Below are positions 1-11,700 of a DNA stretch of 57,061 nt, piece after piece (the first letter of the stretch is position 1; every line of letters begins with the position of its first letter). A program made the position numbers and the translations under genes. Below the pieces are notes generated by a model, which searched no databases, was not told the origin of the DNA, and saw nothing but the letters and a program-made list of their open reading frames with translations. The stretch comes from Tubiluchus corallicola (lineage: Eukaryota > Priapulida > Priapulimorpha > Priapulimorphida > Tubiluchidae): positions 1 through 57,061 of the forward strand of contig JAQGDQ010001182.1 of the NCBI GenBank assembly GCA_030141605.1, written 5' to 3'.

Positions 1-160
1 ATAATAATAAGAAATAACAAAACAAAACTTACAGTGATAAATAATAATAAGAAATAAGAAAACAAAACTTACGGTAATAAATAATAATAAGAAATAACAA
101 AACAAAACTTACAGTGATAAATAATAATAAGAAATAACAAAACAAAACTTACAATAATAA
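1..160. repeat. 40 bp tandem array at the left edge
   Basis: Four copies of a 40 bp unit start at 1, 41, 81 and 121, each opening ATAATAATAAGAAATAA and ending in AACTTAC plus a variable tail. The array decays by about 180. The unit read on the - strand contains GTAAGT. The same array forms the last 160 bases of the window in reverse complement, so its true extent is unknown. Confidence 0.9.
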
Positions 161-180
161 ATAATAAGAAGAAATAAAGG

Positions 181-1218
181 AGATTACATTGAAAGTTAAA
201 ACAATTGCAACATTTCTGAAACTATACTAAACTGTGGTAGATGGCAGTTTTATTTAAAACAAAGAAAATACGATTAACCTTACAAATTCTAAGAGGATAT
301 TTTTGAAATTAATTTAAGCTCAATAGAATGCTGGCAGAACAAGATTAAAATAAAAAATTACAAAACATCATCCAATGAAGCATTCAAAGCAACTGCAGTT
401 GTTGTGAAAACAGAACAAAATAGAAGTTTTTGATTATTCTGTCAAGCGTGTGAATGTACACTGTATGAAAGGGTTGTTTAATTAAAACAAACGATATAAA
501 ATTATGGAATTTCGATACAGAAATTTTTGTACTACAATTAATTCTAACAATCAGTACAGCTAAAAACATAATATTTCGACACTTATAATGGAAATCGTCA
601 TCAGATGGTTGTTGAAATAGTATGTCCTTTCAATATACTGTATTTTCCATCTCGCTGTGCCATTTAGACACACTGTTTGCTAGACTTCTATTGAAACTTT
701 GTACAGTAAATTCTACATTGTTGCTTGTATTATCAGCTGCCATTTCACAGAAATAGCGAAACACTACGTAAAAGTAAAGGTAACACAAACAATACCTTGT
801 GACAGAAACAAATGAAAGCAGTGAAACAGTTAGCAAACTTTTTGAGAAAGAAATGTGTCCGGGAAGAGCACTCTCTTTTCTTTCCCACTTCCCACTTGCT
901 ATTATTTTACCATTATGTACTCTGAACTTACACAATGGAGCATTTACCTGTTTAACTACACCTGATTAGCTGTACTTTGTACCCGCTTTGTAAACGTTTA
1001 CATCAGAATGGCTCTACTTTCAGTGGCTTCACCTTGCAACTAGTCAGTTTTGCTTTTGAAGACCTTTTTTGTTTCTGTATAAGAGAATTCAATAGAGTCT
1101 ACCTCACTAGAGGATTTACACTTCTGGAATAAGTGGAAACAGTCTATTATGTTCTACTGGAAATGTTGATTATTTTGGTGACAGTTTCTAGCTATTGTGC
1201 ATAGCGTGTTTGACAGAA
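181..1218. other. Region without a supported gene, upstream of the GPCR
   Basis: AT-rich sequence. The only reading frame with a plausible ATG context is a 37-codon frame on the - strand near 630-745 that starts MAADNTSNN. I recognise no family and see no splice continuation, so it is not called. No obvious TATA box or CpG-rich promoter precedes the GPCR. Confidence 0.5.
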
Positions 1219-2166
1219 ATGTTTGACAATTTGGTTAATGCATCTATTGCATCTATGAAAAATGCCAGCAACACAGATGCTGGATTATTTTATGGTTTTA
1301 TAACGTTTCCACTTGGAATTGTGATTGTGATTGTCAACAGCATTGTCGTGGTCACCATTATAAAGTCGCCGCCGTTGCACACAACATTATATTACATTCT
1401 GTGTAACTTAGCCGTGTCTAATTTGTTAGTTGGTGTATGGCTTCTTACAGAGACAGTTATTTTTTACTTGATTGATATAACACCAGACCATTTGGTACTT
1501 TGTGCATGGCTCTACACGTTTACAAGTTGCTTTATTGGTGCCGCTTCCTATTTTTACGTTGTTGCAACAGTAGAGAGATACATTAGCATCGTTTATCCTC
1601 TTCGTTACCACATGCTGTTGACAGATAAAAGAGTGAAACTGGCTCTGGTGACATCTTGGTCATCCATGGTTATTGAAGTCATTTGTTTTGCTGTGATGTA
1701 CATTTATTCCGTTGAAAATATGTACCGTTGCATTCCATATCAAAGTGGATGGTTCACTGATATCGGATTTTATTTTGTTAGTATCATAACTCCAGTCGTC
1801 TTTCTCGGGTTTCTTTATTTTTACATCATGATTTTGAAAACAGCTTGGAGACAAATTCGGGAGATACAAAGTGGCATTTCTACTTTCCACAATGAATTAA
1901 AGCATGTGTCGGAGTTCCATGCAAAATTTAAACTTGTCAAAACCCTCGGTATAGCTGTGTGTTTGTTTTACTTTTGTTATGTACCATACATACTCTGTTC
2001 TGTTATAATATTTAAGTATGGCACTACTTCATTTATTAACGAGAATAATGCTTTCTGGTTTATGCTGCCTGCATATTTCAATTCCTTTGCAAATGTATTT
2101 GTTTATGTAACAAGAATGAAGGATTTTAGAAACTGTGTGAAGAAGCTGTTCTGTACTGGTCAATGA
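1219..2166 (+). CDS. Rhodopsin-class (class A) G protein-coupled receptor, intronless
   Basis: A 315-residue protein with seven hydrophobic segments at about residues 23-48, 55-84, 92-121, 141-163, 182-206, 239-265 and 276-297; it should sit in the plasma membrane and signal through G proteins. Family marks: two N-glycosylation sites in the short N-terminus (N7, N15), N40 in TM1, the disulphide pair C95 (start of TM3) and C171 (loop 2), the E-R-Y triplet at 119-121, and C-Y-V-P at 253-256 in TM6. Oddities: the usual TM2 aspartate is Asn (N68) and the NPxxY motif reads N-V-F-V-Y (292-296). I chose the ATG at 1219; the open frame extends 8 codons upstream but only to a TTG. It lies 3.4 kb upstream of MED12 exons on the same strand. 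Ligand unknown; the short loops and single-exon form would suit the MECA-like group, but that is inference. Confidence 0.87.
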   Translation: MFDNLVNASIASMKNASNTDAGLFYGFITFPLGIVIVIVNSIVVVTIIKSPPLHTTLYYILCNLAVSNLLVGVWLLTETVIFYLIDITPDHLVLCAWLYTFTSCFIGAASYFYVVATVERYISIVYPLRYHMLLTDKRVKLALVTSWSSMVIEVICFAVMYIYSVENMYRCIPYQSGWFTDIGFYFVSIITPVVFLGFLYFYIMILKTAWRQIREIQSGISTFHNELKHVSEFHAKFKLVKTLGIAVCLFYFCYVPYILCSVIIFKYGTTSFINENNAFWFMLPAYFNSFANVFVYVTRMKDFRNCVKKLFCTGQ

Positions 2167-3586
2167 TTCTTACTGAAAATTTTATTTGAATAGTGTAGTT
2201 AACACTGCGTAATTGTGTTCTGTTGTATATCGCAAAGTGTATGATTTTCAAAAAATGTTTTTTGTGACTAATATGTTTTTGTGTAAGTATTAAATTTTGA
2301 TAATTATTCTGTGAACTGAATGAGGTTCCGGATTTGGGGATCTGCCGTGTGCATATCATCAAAACATGTTACTCACCCACAGATTTAGATGAAGGTCCTA
2401 GAAAGATTGCTAGAACAATATTTCGAACGTGTAACGTTCAAGGGCGCCATGCTCTTGGGCTACAACTGTTGGCAAGTTGCCAACATGTATTTTCAATGGC
2501 TTTTTGCGAGTATTTACATCTATATTTTTACCGCTAAAAGAAACCTAAAATAGGTTTTTTGTTTTTTCTGATAGCAGTAATAGAGGCTTTCCAGTTGCCG
2601 TCAAAAATATAAGTAAATCTAATAATTTCACCCGGACATTATTTGTAATACGATAGCCATTGTTACATGAAAATTTACATGTCACCTTCTGCTGTACACT
2701 TCTACAGTATGTATCTACATGGCAGCATGCCAGGCCAACAGCCAGATCAAACCACAAACTATGATTTCTTTACCAAGACGTTGGTAATTCAAAGATTGTT
2801 TGTTAACATTTAAAAACCTATCAGTTTAACAATAACACGAAAAGGATGCTATAGGTTATGTTATTCCCCTAATCCGCACGTTGTATTAACAGAACTCATA
2901 GCGGTATCTAGGCTGACGTAGCTGAATCATTGATAAATTAAAGCATTCAATTAAGAGAAGTTTGGCAGACAAAAACTCAGTCAAAGGTCTAGTCATTGTG
3001 CCGTGATCATTAACTATAATGATAATGATTTTTATTAAATTTTAAAAAGTAGACGGGTGAGGTAAATAAAGAGTTTATATACTGTACCTGTTTAACACTA
3101 AGTAAAATTTAGATGAAAAAATAATACGGCTTTGACGTGTGGTGGCTATGTACCCGTAAACTTTTCCTGAAGTTAGTGCTACTGTAATTCGCACTATTAC
3201 AGTTACAAGTGTAGCCTATGCATGGCTAATTATTTTAATAATGATAGAAGTTTCTTAAATATTTTGAAAGCCTTTTATGAATAAAAGATTATCGACAAGA
3301 ATACTGTATACCGTTTCATTTTCAATAATGTGTAGGATGCTGCTACTTGTTAAAAGACCTTGTTGATGCTGTTTTGTCCGATTTGAACATTTACAGATTA
3401 CGTAGAGGTTGCCACTGTTTTGCTATTTGCACACAAATTCACTACACGGAGTATACGTAACGAAAATTATTGCAAAAACTTCACACGCAGTCATAATAAC
3501 CAAGTAGCAGAAAGCAGTAGCTTGCCCAACAACATGGCGCCCATTGTTACGTCACTTTTCGCGCGAGCCTCGCATTCTCTCACTCT
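2167..3586. other. Non-coding region downstream of the GPCR
   Basis: No exon recognised. The short open frames have no family signature. At 2660-2720 there is a local cluster of about five substitutions between the arms, denser than elsewhere. A GC-richer patch near 3530-3700 contains ACATGGCGCC and several TCCGC motifs but no clear gene. Confidence 0.5.
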
Positions 3587-4275
3587 GAGGACCAAAGACG
3601 GGCAGTTATCACTTTCTCGTTTATTCGCAACTGTACATATCTGCACCCGCAAAATCCGCGGATTGACTGAAAACTGAATATGCACTTCTCCGCATTGTCC
3701 GCAAAAGTGTGGGCAACAACTATCATCGCTATGTGTGCCCTATAACCGTTTTCTGTATCAAGGTAGGAGTTATAATAGCGAATCGATAACATATATTACT
3801 AGCTAGACCCTAATTGTGCTTGTAAGCCCTGAACGATAACTCACACCACACTATGTACATAGTACATCACTCAACCATATCATGACATATCAACCCTTAG
3901 TCTCGAGTAAAAAATTATAATAATTGTGAGCAATGTTTTGCATCTATGAATTTACAAGTAAAATATTGGAAAGTAGCAAAAAAATCTAGAGGTAATGAGA
4001 ACACTTAAAGTAGTGATGAAAGGCGTATATTGTGGCAAGAAACCGTTTAATGCACAAGCGAATTTCTGACGAACTGAAATTGGGTAAAATTTTTGTGCAA
4101 ACACGTGAAAATTTACCTTACGTAAGTAGCTTTTGCTGCTGCAATTTCACTTACAATTCGCAATTTTAGGCGTTCAAAATCCGCATTCCGCACATTTGCA
4201 AATGCGCATAATTAATGCGGATTCTGCAACCGCTTGACAGCAAATCTGCTAGACGCTCATCTCTGCTGAGGACCA
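3587..4275. mobile_element. Possible non-autonomous DNA transposon (tentative)
   Basis: The 10 bp CTGAGGACCA occurs at 3585-3594 and again at 4266-4275, like a target-site duplication. The right end reads CGCTCATCTCTG, whose reverse complement CAGAGATGAGCG resembles a hAT-type terminus. However, the left end has no matching terminal inverted repeat. Near the right end a short inverted repeat, AATCCGCATT and AATGCGGATT (about 4178-4223), is visible. No transposase is encoded. Confidence 0.3.
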
Positions 4276-4300
4276 CCATCTAATCTATGTACTCTCCTTA

Positions 4301-5377
4301 TTCTTGAATTGAATATTGAACATCACTGTCGACATCTAGTGTTGGCTGCTAGAACTAGATAACCACTATTACAGTAGTTCTTGGACTGAATATTGAACAT
4401 CACTGTCGACATCTAGTGTTGGCTGCAAGAGTTAGATAACCACTATTGCAGTAGTTCTTGAACTGAATATTGAACATCGCTGTCGACATCTAATGTTGGC
4501 TGCTAGAACTAGATAAGCACTATTGCAGTAGTTCTTCCACTGAATATTGAACATCACTGTCGACATCTAATGTTGGCTGCAAGAACTAGATAACCACTAT
4601 TGCAGTAGTTCTTGGTTTGAATATTGAACGTCACTGTCGACATCTAGTGTTGGCTGCAAGAACTAGATAACCACTATTGCAGTAGTTCTTCCACTGAATA
4701 TTGAACATCACTGTCGACATCTAATGTTGGCTGCAAGAACTAGATAACCACTATTGCAGTAGTTCTTAGTTTGAATATTGAATGTCACTGTTGACATCTA
4801 GTGTTGGCTGCAAGAACTAGATAACCACTATTGCAGTAGTTCTTGGACTGAATATTGAACATCACTGTCGACATCTAGTGTTGGCTGCAAGAACTAGATA
4901 ACCACTATTGCAGTAGTTCTTGGACTGAATATTGAACGTCACTGTCGACATCTAGTGTTGGCTGCAAGAACTAGATAACCACTATTGCAGTAGTTCTTGA
5001 ACTGAATATTGAACATCACTGTCGACATCTAGTGTTGGCTACAAGAACTACATAACCACTATTGCAGTAGTTCTTGGACTGAATATTGAACGTCACTGTC
5101 GACATCTAGTGTTGGCTGCAAGAACTAGATAACCACTATTGCAGTAGTTCTTGAACTGAATATTGAACATCACTGTCGACATCTAGTGTTGGCTACAAGA
5201 ACTACATAACCACTATTGCAGTAGTTCTTGGACTGAATATTGAACGTCACTGTCGACATCTAGTGTTGGCTGCAAGAACTAGATAACCACTATTGCAGTA
5301 GTTCTTGGACTGAATAGTGAACGTCACTGTCGACATCTAGTGTTGGCTGCAAGAACTAGATAACCACTATTGCAGTA
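4301..5377. repeat. Minisatellite A, 77 bp unit, 14 copies
   Basis: TTCTTG at the unit start recurs at 4301, 4378 and 4455, which gives a 77 bp period. The unit includes CTGTCGACATCTAGTGTTGG and ACCACTATTGCAGTAG. The last copy breaks at GCAGTAAGAG. The array lies just upstream of the first MED12 exon seen in the window. Confidence 0.95.
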
Positions 5378-5558
5378 AGAGAAAATATTCCACATCCAAC
5401 ATATTCTGTTAATACTTTAAACTGAACACTGTTTTTGTTTGTTTGTTTTTTCTTGCTCTGCTTACTGATTGGTATATGTTAGTTGTTAGATTCCTAAGAT
5501 TTTAATATCTGTTTCTTTATCAACATGAATATTTATGTGCAACTACTGTTTGTTACAG

Positions 5559-5701
5559 TACATAGATGAATTTGTCCAGTCTGAGCAGTTATCTCGACGT
5601 TTGTGTCACTTCTGTGTGAAGAAATTAGTACAGCTAGCTAATGAAGCCCCTTGTCCATCACCGAAGATACAGAGTCCTCTGGTGACAGGAAATGCAAATG
5701 G
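5559..5701 (+). CDS. MED12: MED12 exon a
   Basis: Follows TTTGTTACAG and ends before GTAATT; 47 codons plus 2 nt. It encodes [17 protein letters not shown], which matches the MED12 EFVQS-LSRR block. The exon that should precede it is not visible between the GPCR and this point. Confidence 0.88.
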
Positions 5702-8700
5702 GTAATTTAATTTTTTTTTCAATTGAATTTCTATATGTTTTTTAAATTATTACTTACAGGATAATAATGAAAATTTCACCAGCTTGAAAAGGTTTTTATC
5801 TATTATTTGTCATCATAAAAGGTTTATGTGATGTCTAAAATTATTCCTGAATGAAATTTTTTGTTTAAAGTGTTTCAGGAGGACCGGAATCGCTCTCTGT
5901 TGCTGCTGGAGGTCTTTGGTCTGAATATAACTGTTGTTCGTATCATCGGAGTCTTGTGTTGGGACTCGGCTGCATTGTTCAATGTATCACTCTTTGTTGT
6001 ACGTCGGCTCTCATCTGGCACAACCTAGGTAATGTATCGTCTAGCAGAAACACAAACCACAAAACACAATGTATCGTCTAGCAGAACCTGGGTAACGTGT
6101 CATTTAGCAGAACCTAGGTAACATGTCATCTAGCAGAACCTAGGTAACGCATCATCTAGCAGAAACTAGGCAATGTATCATCTAGCAGAACCTGGGTAAC
6201 GTGTCATTTTATCAGAACCTGGGTAACATGTCATCTAGCAGAAGCTAGGTAACATGTCATCTAGCAGAACCTGGGTAACATGTCATCTAGCAGAACCTAG
6301 GTAACATGTCATCTAGCAGAACCTAGGTAACGTATCATCTAGCAGAACCTAGGTAACGTATCATCTAGCAGAACCTAGGTAACATGTCATCTAGCAGAAC
6401 CTGGTAACGTATCATCTAGCAGAACCTAGGTAACATGTCATCTAGCAGAACCTAGGTAACATGTCATCTAGCAGAACCTAGGTAACGTATCATCTAGCAG
6501 AACCTAGGTAACATGTCATCTAGCAGAACCTGGTAACATGTCATCTAGCAGAACCTAGGTAACATGTCATCTAGCAGAACCTGGGTAACGTGTCATTTAG
6601 CAGAACCTAGGTAACGTATCATCTAGCAGAACCAACACACAAACCATTCATCTAGCAGAACCTAGGTAACATGTCATCTAGCAGAACCTAGGTAACGTAT
6701 CATCTAGCAGAACCTAGGTAACGTATCATCTAGCAGAACCTAGGTAACATGTCATCTAGCAGAACCTGGGTAACGTGTCATTTAGCAGAACCTAGGTAAC
6801 GTATCATCTAGCAGAACCTAGGTAACATGTCATCTAGCAGAAGCTAGGTAACGTATCATCTAGCAGAACCTGGGTAACGTATCATCTAGCAGAACCTAGG
6901 TAACATGTCATCTAGCAGAACCTGGGTAATGCATCATCTAGCAGAACCTAGGTAACGCATCATCTAGCAGAACCTAGGTAACGCATCATCTAGCAGAAGC
7001 TAGGTAACGCATCATCTAGCAGAACCTAGGTAACGTGTCATCTAGCAGAAGCTAGGTAATGTATCATCTGGCAGAACCTAGGTTATGTATGATCTGGCAG
7101 AACTTAGCTAATGTATCTCGGTTGATTCTTTGCAAACAGAAAATTTGGTGTAAGAATAGTTTCAAGATGATTTGACAATTTCACCTCTGCTAAGGTTTTG
7201 AAAATTTAAAAAATATGTTTGTGCAACATCATCATTGGAAAAAATGATGTTACTCTGTGGTGGTGTTGGTGAAACAAGTGATGTCAAGATGTGGTGGTGA
7301 TGGTGAAACAAGTGATGTCACGATATGGTGGTGTTGGTGAACCAAGTGATGTCATGATGGTGTGGTGTTGATGAAACTAGTGATGTCACGATGTGGTGAT
7401 GTTGGTGAACCAAGTGATGTCACGATGTGGTGGTATTGGTGAAACAAGTGATGTCACGATGTGGTGATGTTGGTGAACCAAGTGATGTCACGATGTGGTG
7501 GTATTGGTGAAACAAGTGATGTCACGATGTGGTGATGTTGGTGAACCAAGTGATATCACGATGTGGTGGTGTTGGTGAAACAAGTGATGTCACGATGTGG
7601 TGATGTTAGTGAAACATGTGATGTCACGATGTGGTGGTGTTGGTGAAACAAGTGATGTCACGATGTGGTGGTATTGTTGATGAAACAAGTGATGTCACGA
7701 TATGGTGGTGTAGGGGAATCAAGTGATGTCACGATGTGGTGGTGTTAGTGAAACATGTGATGTCACGATGTGGTGGTGTTGGTGAAACAAGTGATGTCAC
7801 GATGTGGTGGTATTGTTGATGAAACAAGTGATGTCACGATGTGGTGGTGTAGGGGAATCAAGTGATGTCACGATGTGGTGGTGTTAGTGAAACAAGTGAT
7901 GTCACGATATGGTGGTGTAGGTGAATCAAGTGATGTCACGATGTGGTGGTACTGTTCATGAAACAAGTGATGTCACACTGTGGTGGTGTAGGTGAATCAA
8001 GTGATGTCACAATATAGTGATGTTAGTGGAAATAATTTCTGCTATCTGTATGAAATGATACTTTGCTAACTACTGTAATTTTTTTGGCTAATAGGTGAAG
8101 GTCGTACGAGCATCGTATACAGTGGTTCACCGTTAGATATGTTACCTTGTGCCCCCTCTAACTTACCAATGCCACCTATTGGAAATATATTGGAGGTAAG
8201 TCATTTTTAACGTAACAAAATAATCGAATGCCGCTGTAGTACATGCACTTTTACAGCTTATGAAGTATTATCTGAGGATGAAACCTATTTAGTGCCTTTG
8301 CATGTATAGTGTACATACTTTTCTTAATAAATCCATCTGGTGCGAAATTAAATGGATTTATTAAGCGGCCGGATGTATTTTCCCTGGATATGTTAAGTGG
8401 ATTCATCAGCGTATAAAATCTGTTTTTGATATTTTGAGGAAAGGTACCTGCTTATACAGGTACTTGTACTTCCTGATATTAAAAAATAGTATAAAATTCT
8501 TGTTAAATTAAATGTTGTATTCTAACTTTTTCTGTTTAGGTAAAAGCTCAAATGCAAATGAGCGAGAATGAGATTAGGCAGAGAAGCATAGCGTGTGAGA
8601 TGCGATGGTCGACCGATAAATGTCAGCAATCAGCTCAAGGTGCGTTTATATATACCTGTATGTTTAGCAGTGGCGTAGCAGGTGCTTGCTGTGGCATGGG

Positions 8701-11700
8701 GGGGTGGTAACGTCTGGCGCCCCTGCCTTGCTACTCCTCCTAATGTTTAGACAATTCCCACTTCGTGCAATTCAAAAATCTGTTGACTTTCAAATTTAAC
8801 TAATAATAATAATAATAATAATTTATTTTTTGCCTTCAAAATAACAATCATAGATAGTATATAACAACGATTTACAAAGATTAAAGAAGGGCGGGATGGC
8901 GAAAGAGCAAAAGGTCATCTAGTCTGCCATCCCTAAATTGTGAGTCTACTAATTTCAGCATGGCGAGCAAATATTGTTAGAACAAAATAAAGATTTGAAT
9001 AGAAAAACAGATCAAAATTAAATTAATAGCAAACAATTATGGTAAATAAAATTATGCAAAACAAAGTGAAAACAAAGTTAGTAAAGCAGAGATCTTTGGG
9101 CAAAACTAACTAATTAAAACCAAATAGCTGACAAATTAATTTGACTATGCAATAATGACACTAAAAGAAGCAAAGTTGCATGTACCTGTAAGGCCATACT
9201 GGTTTTAAACTAAATTAATAGCAAATAACTGTATATTATTACTGCTATTTTAATATGATTATCGACCGAAAATGACTAAAAAATTTAATAATATGACCAT
9301 TTTATCTATTATATTAATACTTTTCGAACCTGGTTATATTTTTTAAGTTTAAATGTTTAATTTTAGTAGAGATGTGTTGAATCCGGTTCCGCGTCACGAG
9401 ATCCGGTAATTTTAATGGATCCAGATCTTATTCGAATCCGGCGATATAAATGTTCGTCGGGTTTTGCACTGTTCGTATTTTTATTTTTGTATGCGTAAAA
9501 CTTCTGATTGTATCTTGTATCGTGTATCGTGATAAACAATTTCACATTTGACTGCCATATGGACCTTGTTGACGGCTTGTAAAAATTCTGTTCAAAGTTT
9601 AGTTTAGTGGCAGTTTGAGAGGGTTTTTATTTCCATTTTTCACATTTAGTTAGCGTGCATTAAAACACATCATCTTTTTTAATTTATTATAGTGGAACTT
9701 TTTTCATTTATTTCCATTTTTCACATTTAGTTAGCGTGCATTAAACACATCATCTCTTTTAATTTATTATAGTGGATTTTTTTTCATTTTTGTTTTTGAT
9801 CTTACAAGAATATTTCTACCATTGTTACATATTACAGTATTACAGGAAATATATTATTTTCAAAACAAGCTTTAGTATTGTGCTGTACATTTAAGAATCA
9901 TTGTCATTTATTTTGTATATTCTATAGGCCACATAATGCAGCGTATTTTGGATGTACTGGAGGCTTTAGACCGGCACTGTTTTGACCGCAGTGATGCTAA
10001 TAACAGTCTGGATACGTTGTACTCTAAAATTTTTCTTCCAGTAAATGGCGAAACCAATAATGAGGTAACTGATTATAAGTGATGATATAAATGCTTAAGC
10101 TTGTGACATTTCATAGAATTCACTTACGGGAAAATCTTATTCCAGGATATCCCAGTATGTAATAGTTTGTCAAAAATAAAGACAGAATATTCTATGATAT
10201 TTCTGCTTCCGGAAATGAATGCCAGGCACATTTTGCGGAATGTTCCAGAAACACTACTTTTTCTGGGCGTACATGTCTTTTTAGGACGTTTTTCTGGGTC
10301 TACATGTTTTTAGGACGTTTTTCTGGGTCTGCATGTCGTTTTAGGACTTTCCAGGCCATGACATTAACATTAAACATTAATGCACAATGACAGCACGTAT
10401 GTTTAGGTAATTTGTCTTAGTCTAACTTTAAACACTTTGTTTAAAAAACTGATTGATTTTTTGGTCTTTTGATTCAAAATTAGGTATGGAAATCAATTTT
10501 TAGTGAATAACAATTATTTCATATGTCTGTTTATATTAAAATTATTTTGGAGGAACTTTCAGAGATCAATGTATAAACGGGGGTTTAGTAATAATGAGTT
10601 TCCTAGCAACCATGCATGATTACTAAAGTTTTATTATCACCTTGTATAAATTTGGGTTTAGTAATAATGAGTTTCCTAGCAACCATACATGATTACTAAA
10701 GTTTTATTATCACCTTGTATAAACGGGGGTTTAGTAATAATGAGTTTCCTAGCAACCATACATGATTACTAAAGTTTTATTATCACCTTGTATAAGTGGG
10801 TGTTTAGTAATAATGAGTTTCCTAGCAACCATACATGATTACTAAAGTTTTATTATCACCTTGTATAAGTGGGTGTTTAGTAATAATGAGTTTCCTAGCA
10901 ACCATACATGATTACTAAAGTTTTATTATCACCTTGTATAAACGCGGGTTTAGTAATAATGAGTTTCCTAGCAACCATACATGATTACTAAAGTTTTATT
11001 ATCACCTTGTATAAACGGGGGTTTAGTAATAATGAGTTTCCTAGCAACCATACATGATTACTAAAGTTTTATTATCACCTTGTATAAGTGGGTGTTTAGT
11101 AATAATGAGTTTCCTAGCAACCATACATGATTACTAAAGTTTTATTATCACCTTGTATAAACGGGGGTTTAGTAATAATGAGTTTCCTAGCAACCATACA
11201 TGAATACTAAAGTTTTATTATCACCTTGTATAAGTGGGGGTTTAGCAATAATGAGTTTCCTAGCAACCATACATGATTACTAAAGTTTTATTATCACCTT
11301 GTATAAAAGGGGGTTTAGTAATAATGAGTTTCCTAGCAGCCATACATGATTACTAAAGTTTTATTATCACCTTGTATAAAAGGGGGTTTAGTAATAATGA
11401 GTTTCCTAGTAACCATACATGATTACTAAAGTTTTATTATCACCTTGTATAAACGCGGGTTTAGTAATAATGAGTTTCCTAGCAACCGTACATGATTACT
11501 AAAGTTTTATTATCACCTTGTATAAAAGGGGGTTTAGTAATAATGAGTTTCCTAGCAACCATACATGATTACTAAAGTTTTATTATCACTTTGTATAAAA
11601 GGGGGTTTAGTAATAATGAGTTTCCTAGTAACCATACATGATTACTAAAGTTTTATTATCACCTTGTATAAACGGGGGTTTAGTAATAATGAGTTTCCTA

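Noticed and set aside
630-935. 101-codon - strand frame containing MAADNTSNNVEF
   Set aside because: No recognisable family, no splice partner and an intact mirror copy gives no extra information. Possible short gene but unsupported.
5879-5881. Acceptor TTTCAG at 5878 for exon b
   Set aside because: It would put the conserved HRSLVLGLG and SALIWH segment out of frame with exon a; the AAAG at 5870 restores phase.
4301-8033. Possible CRISPR array or satellite centromere
   Set aside because: Units are head-to-tail without unique spacers, in a split eukaryotic gene; not CRISPR. Arrays are short and differ in unit, so not a centromeric satellite.
10040-10064. Idea that array D also derives from a splice boundary (AATAATGAG shared with the exon e end)
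   Set aside because: Only about 10 bases match and the following GTAACT is not preserved in the unit, unlike arrays B and the 38 bp donor array.
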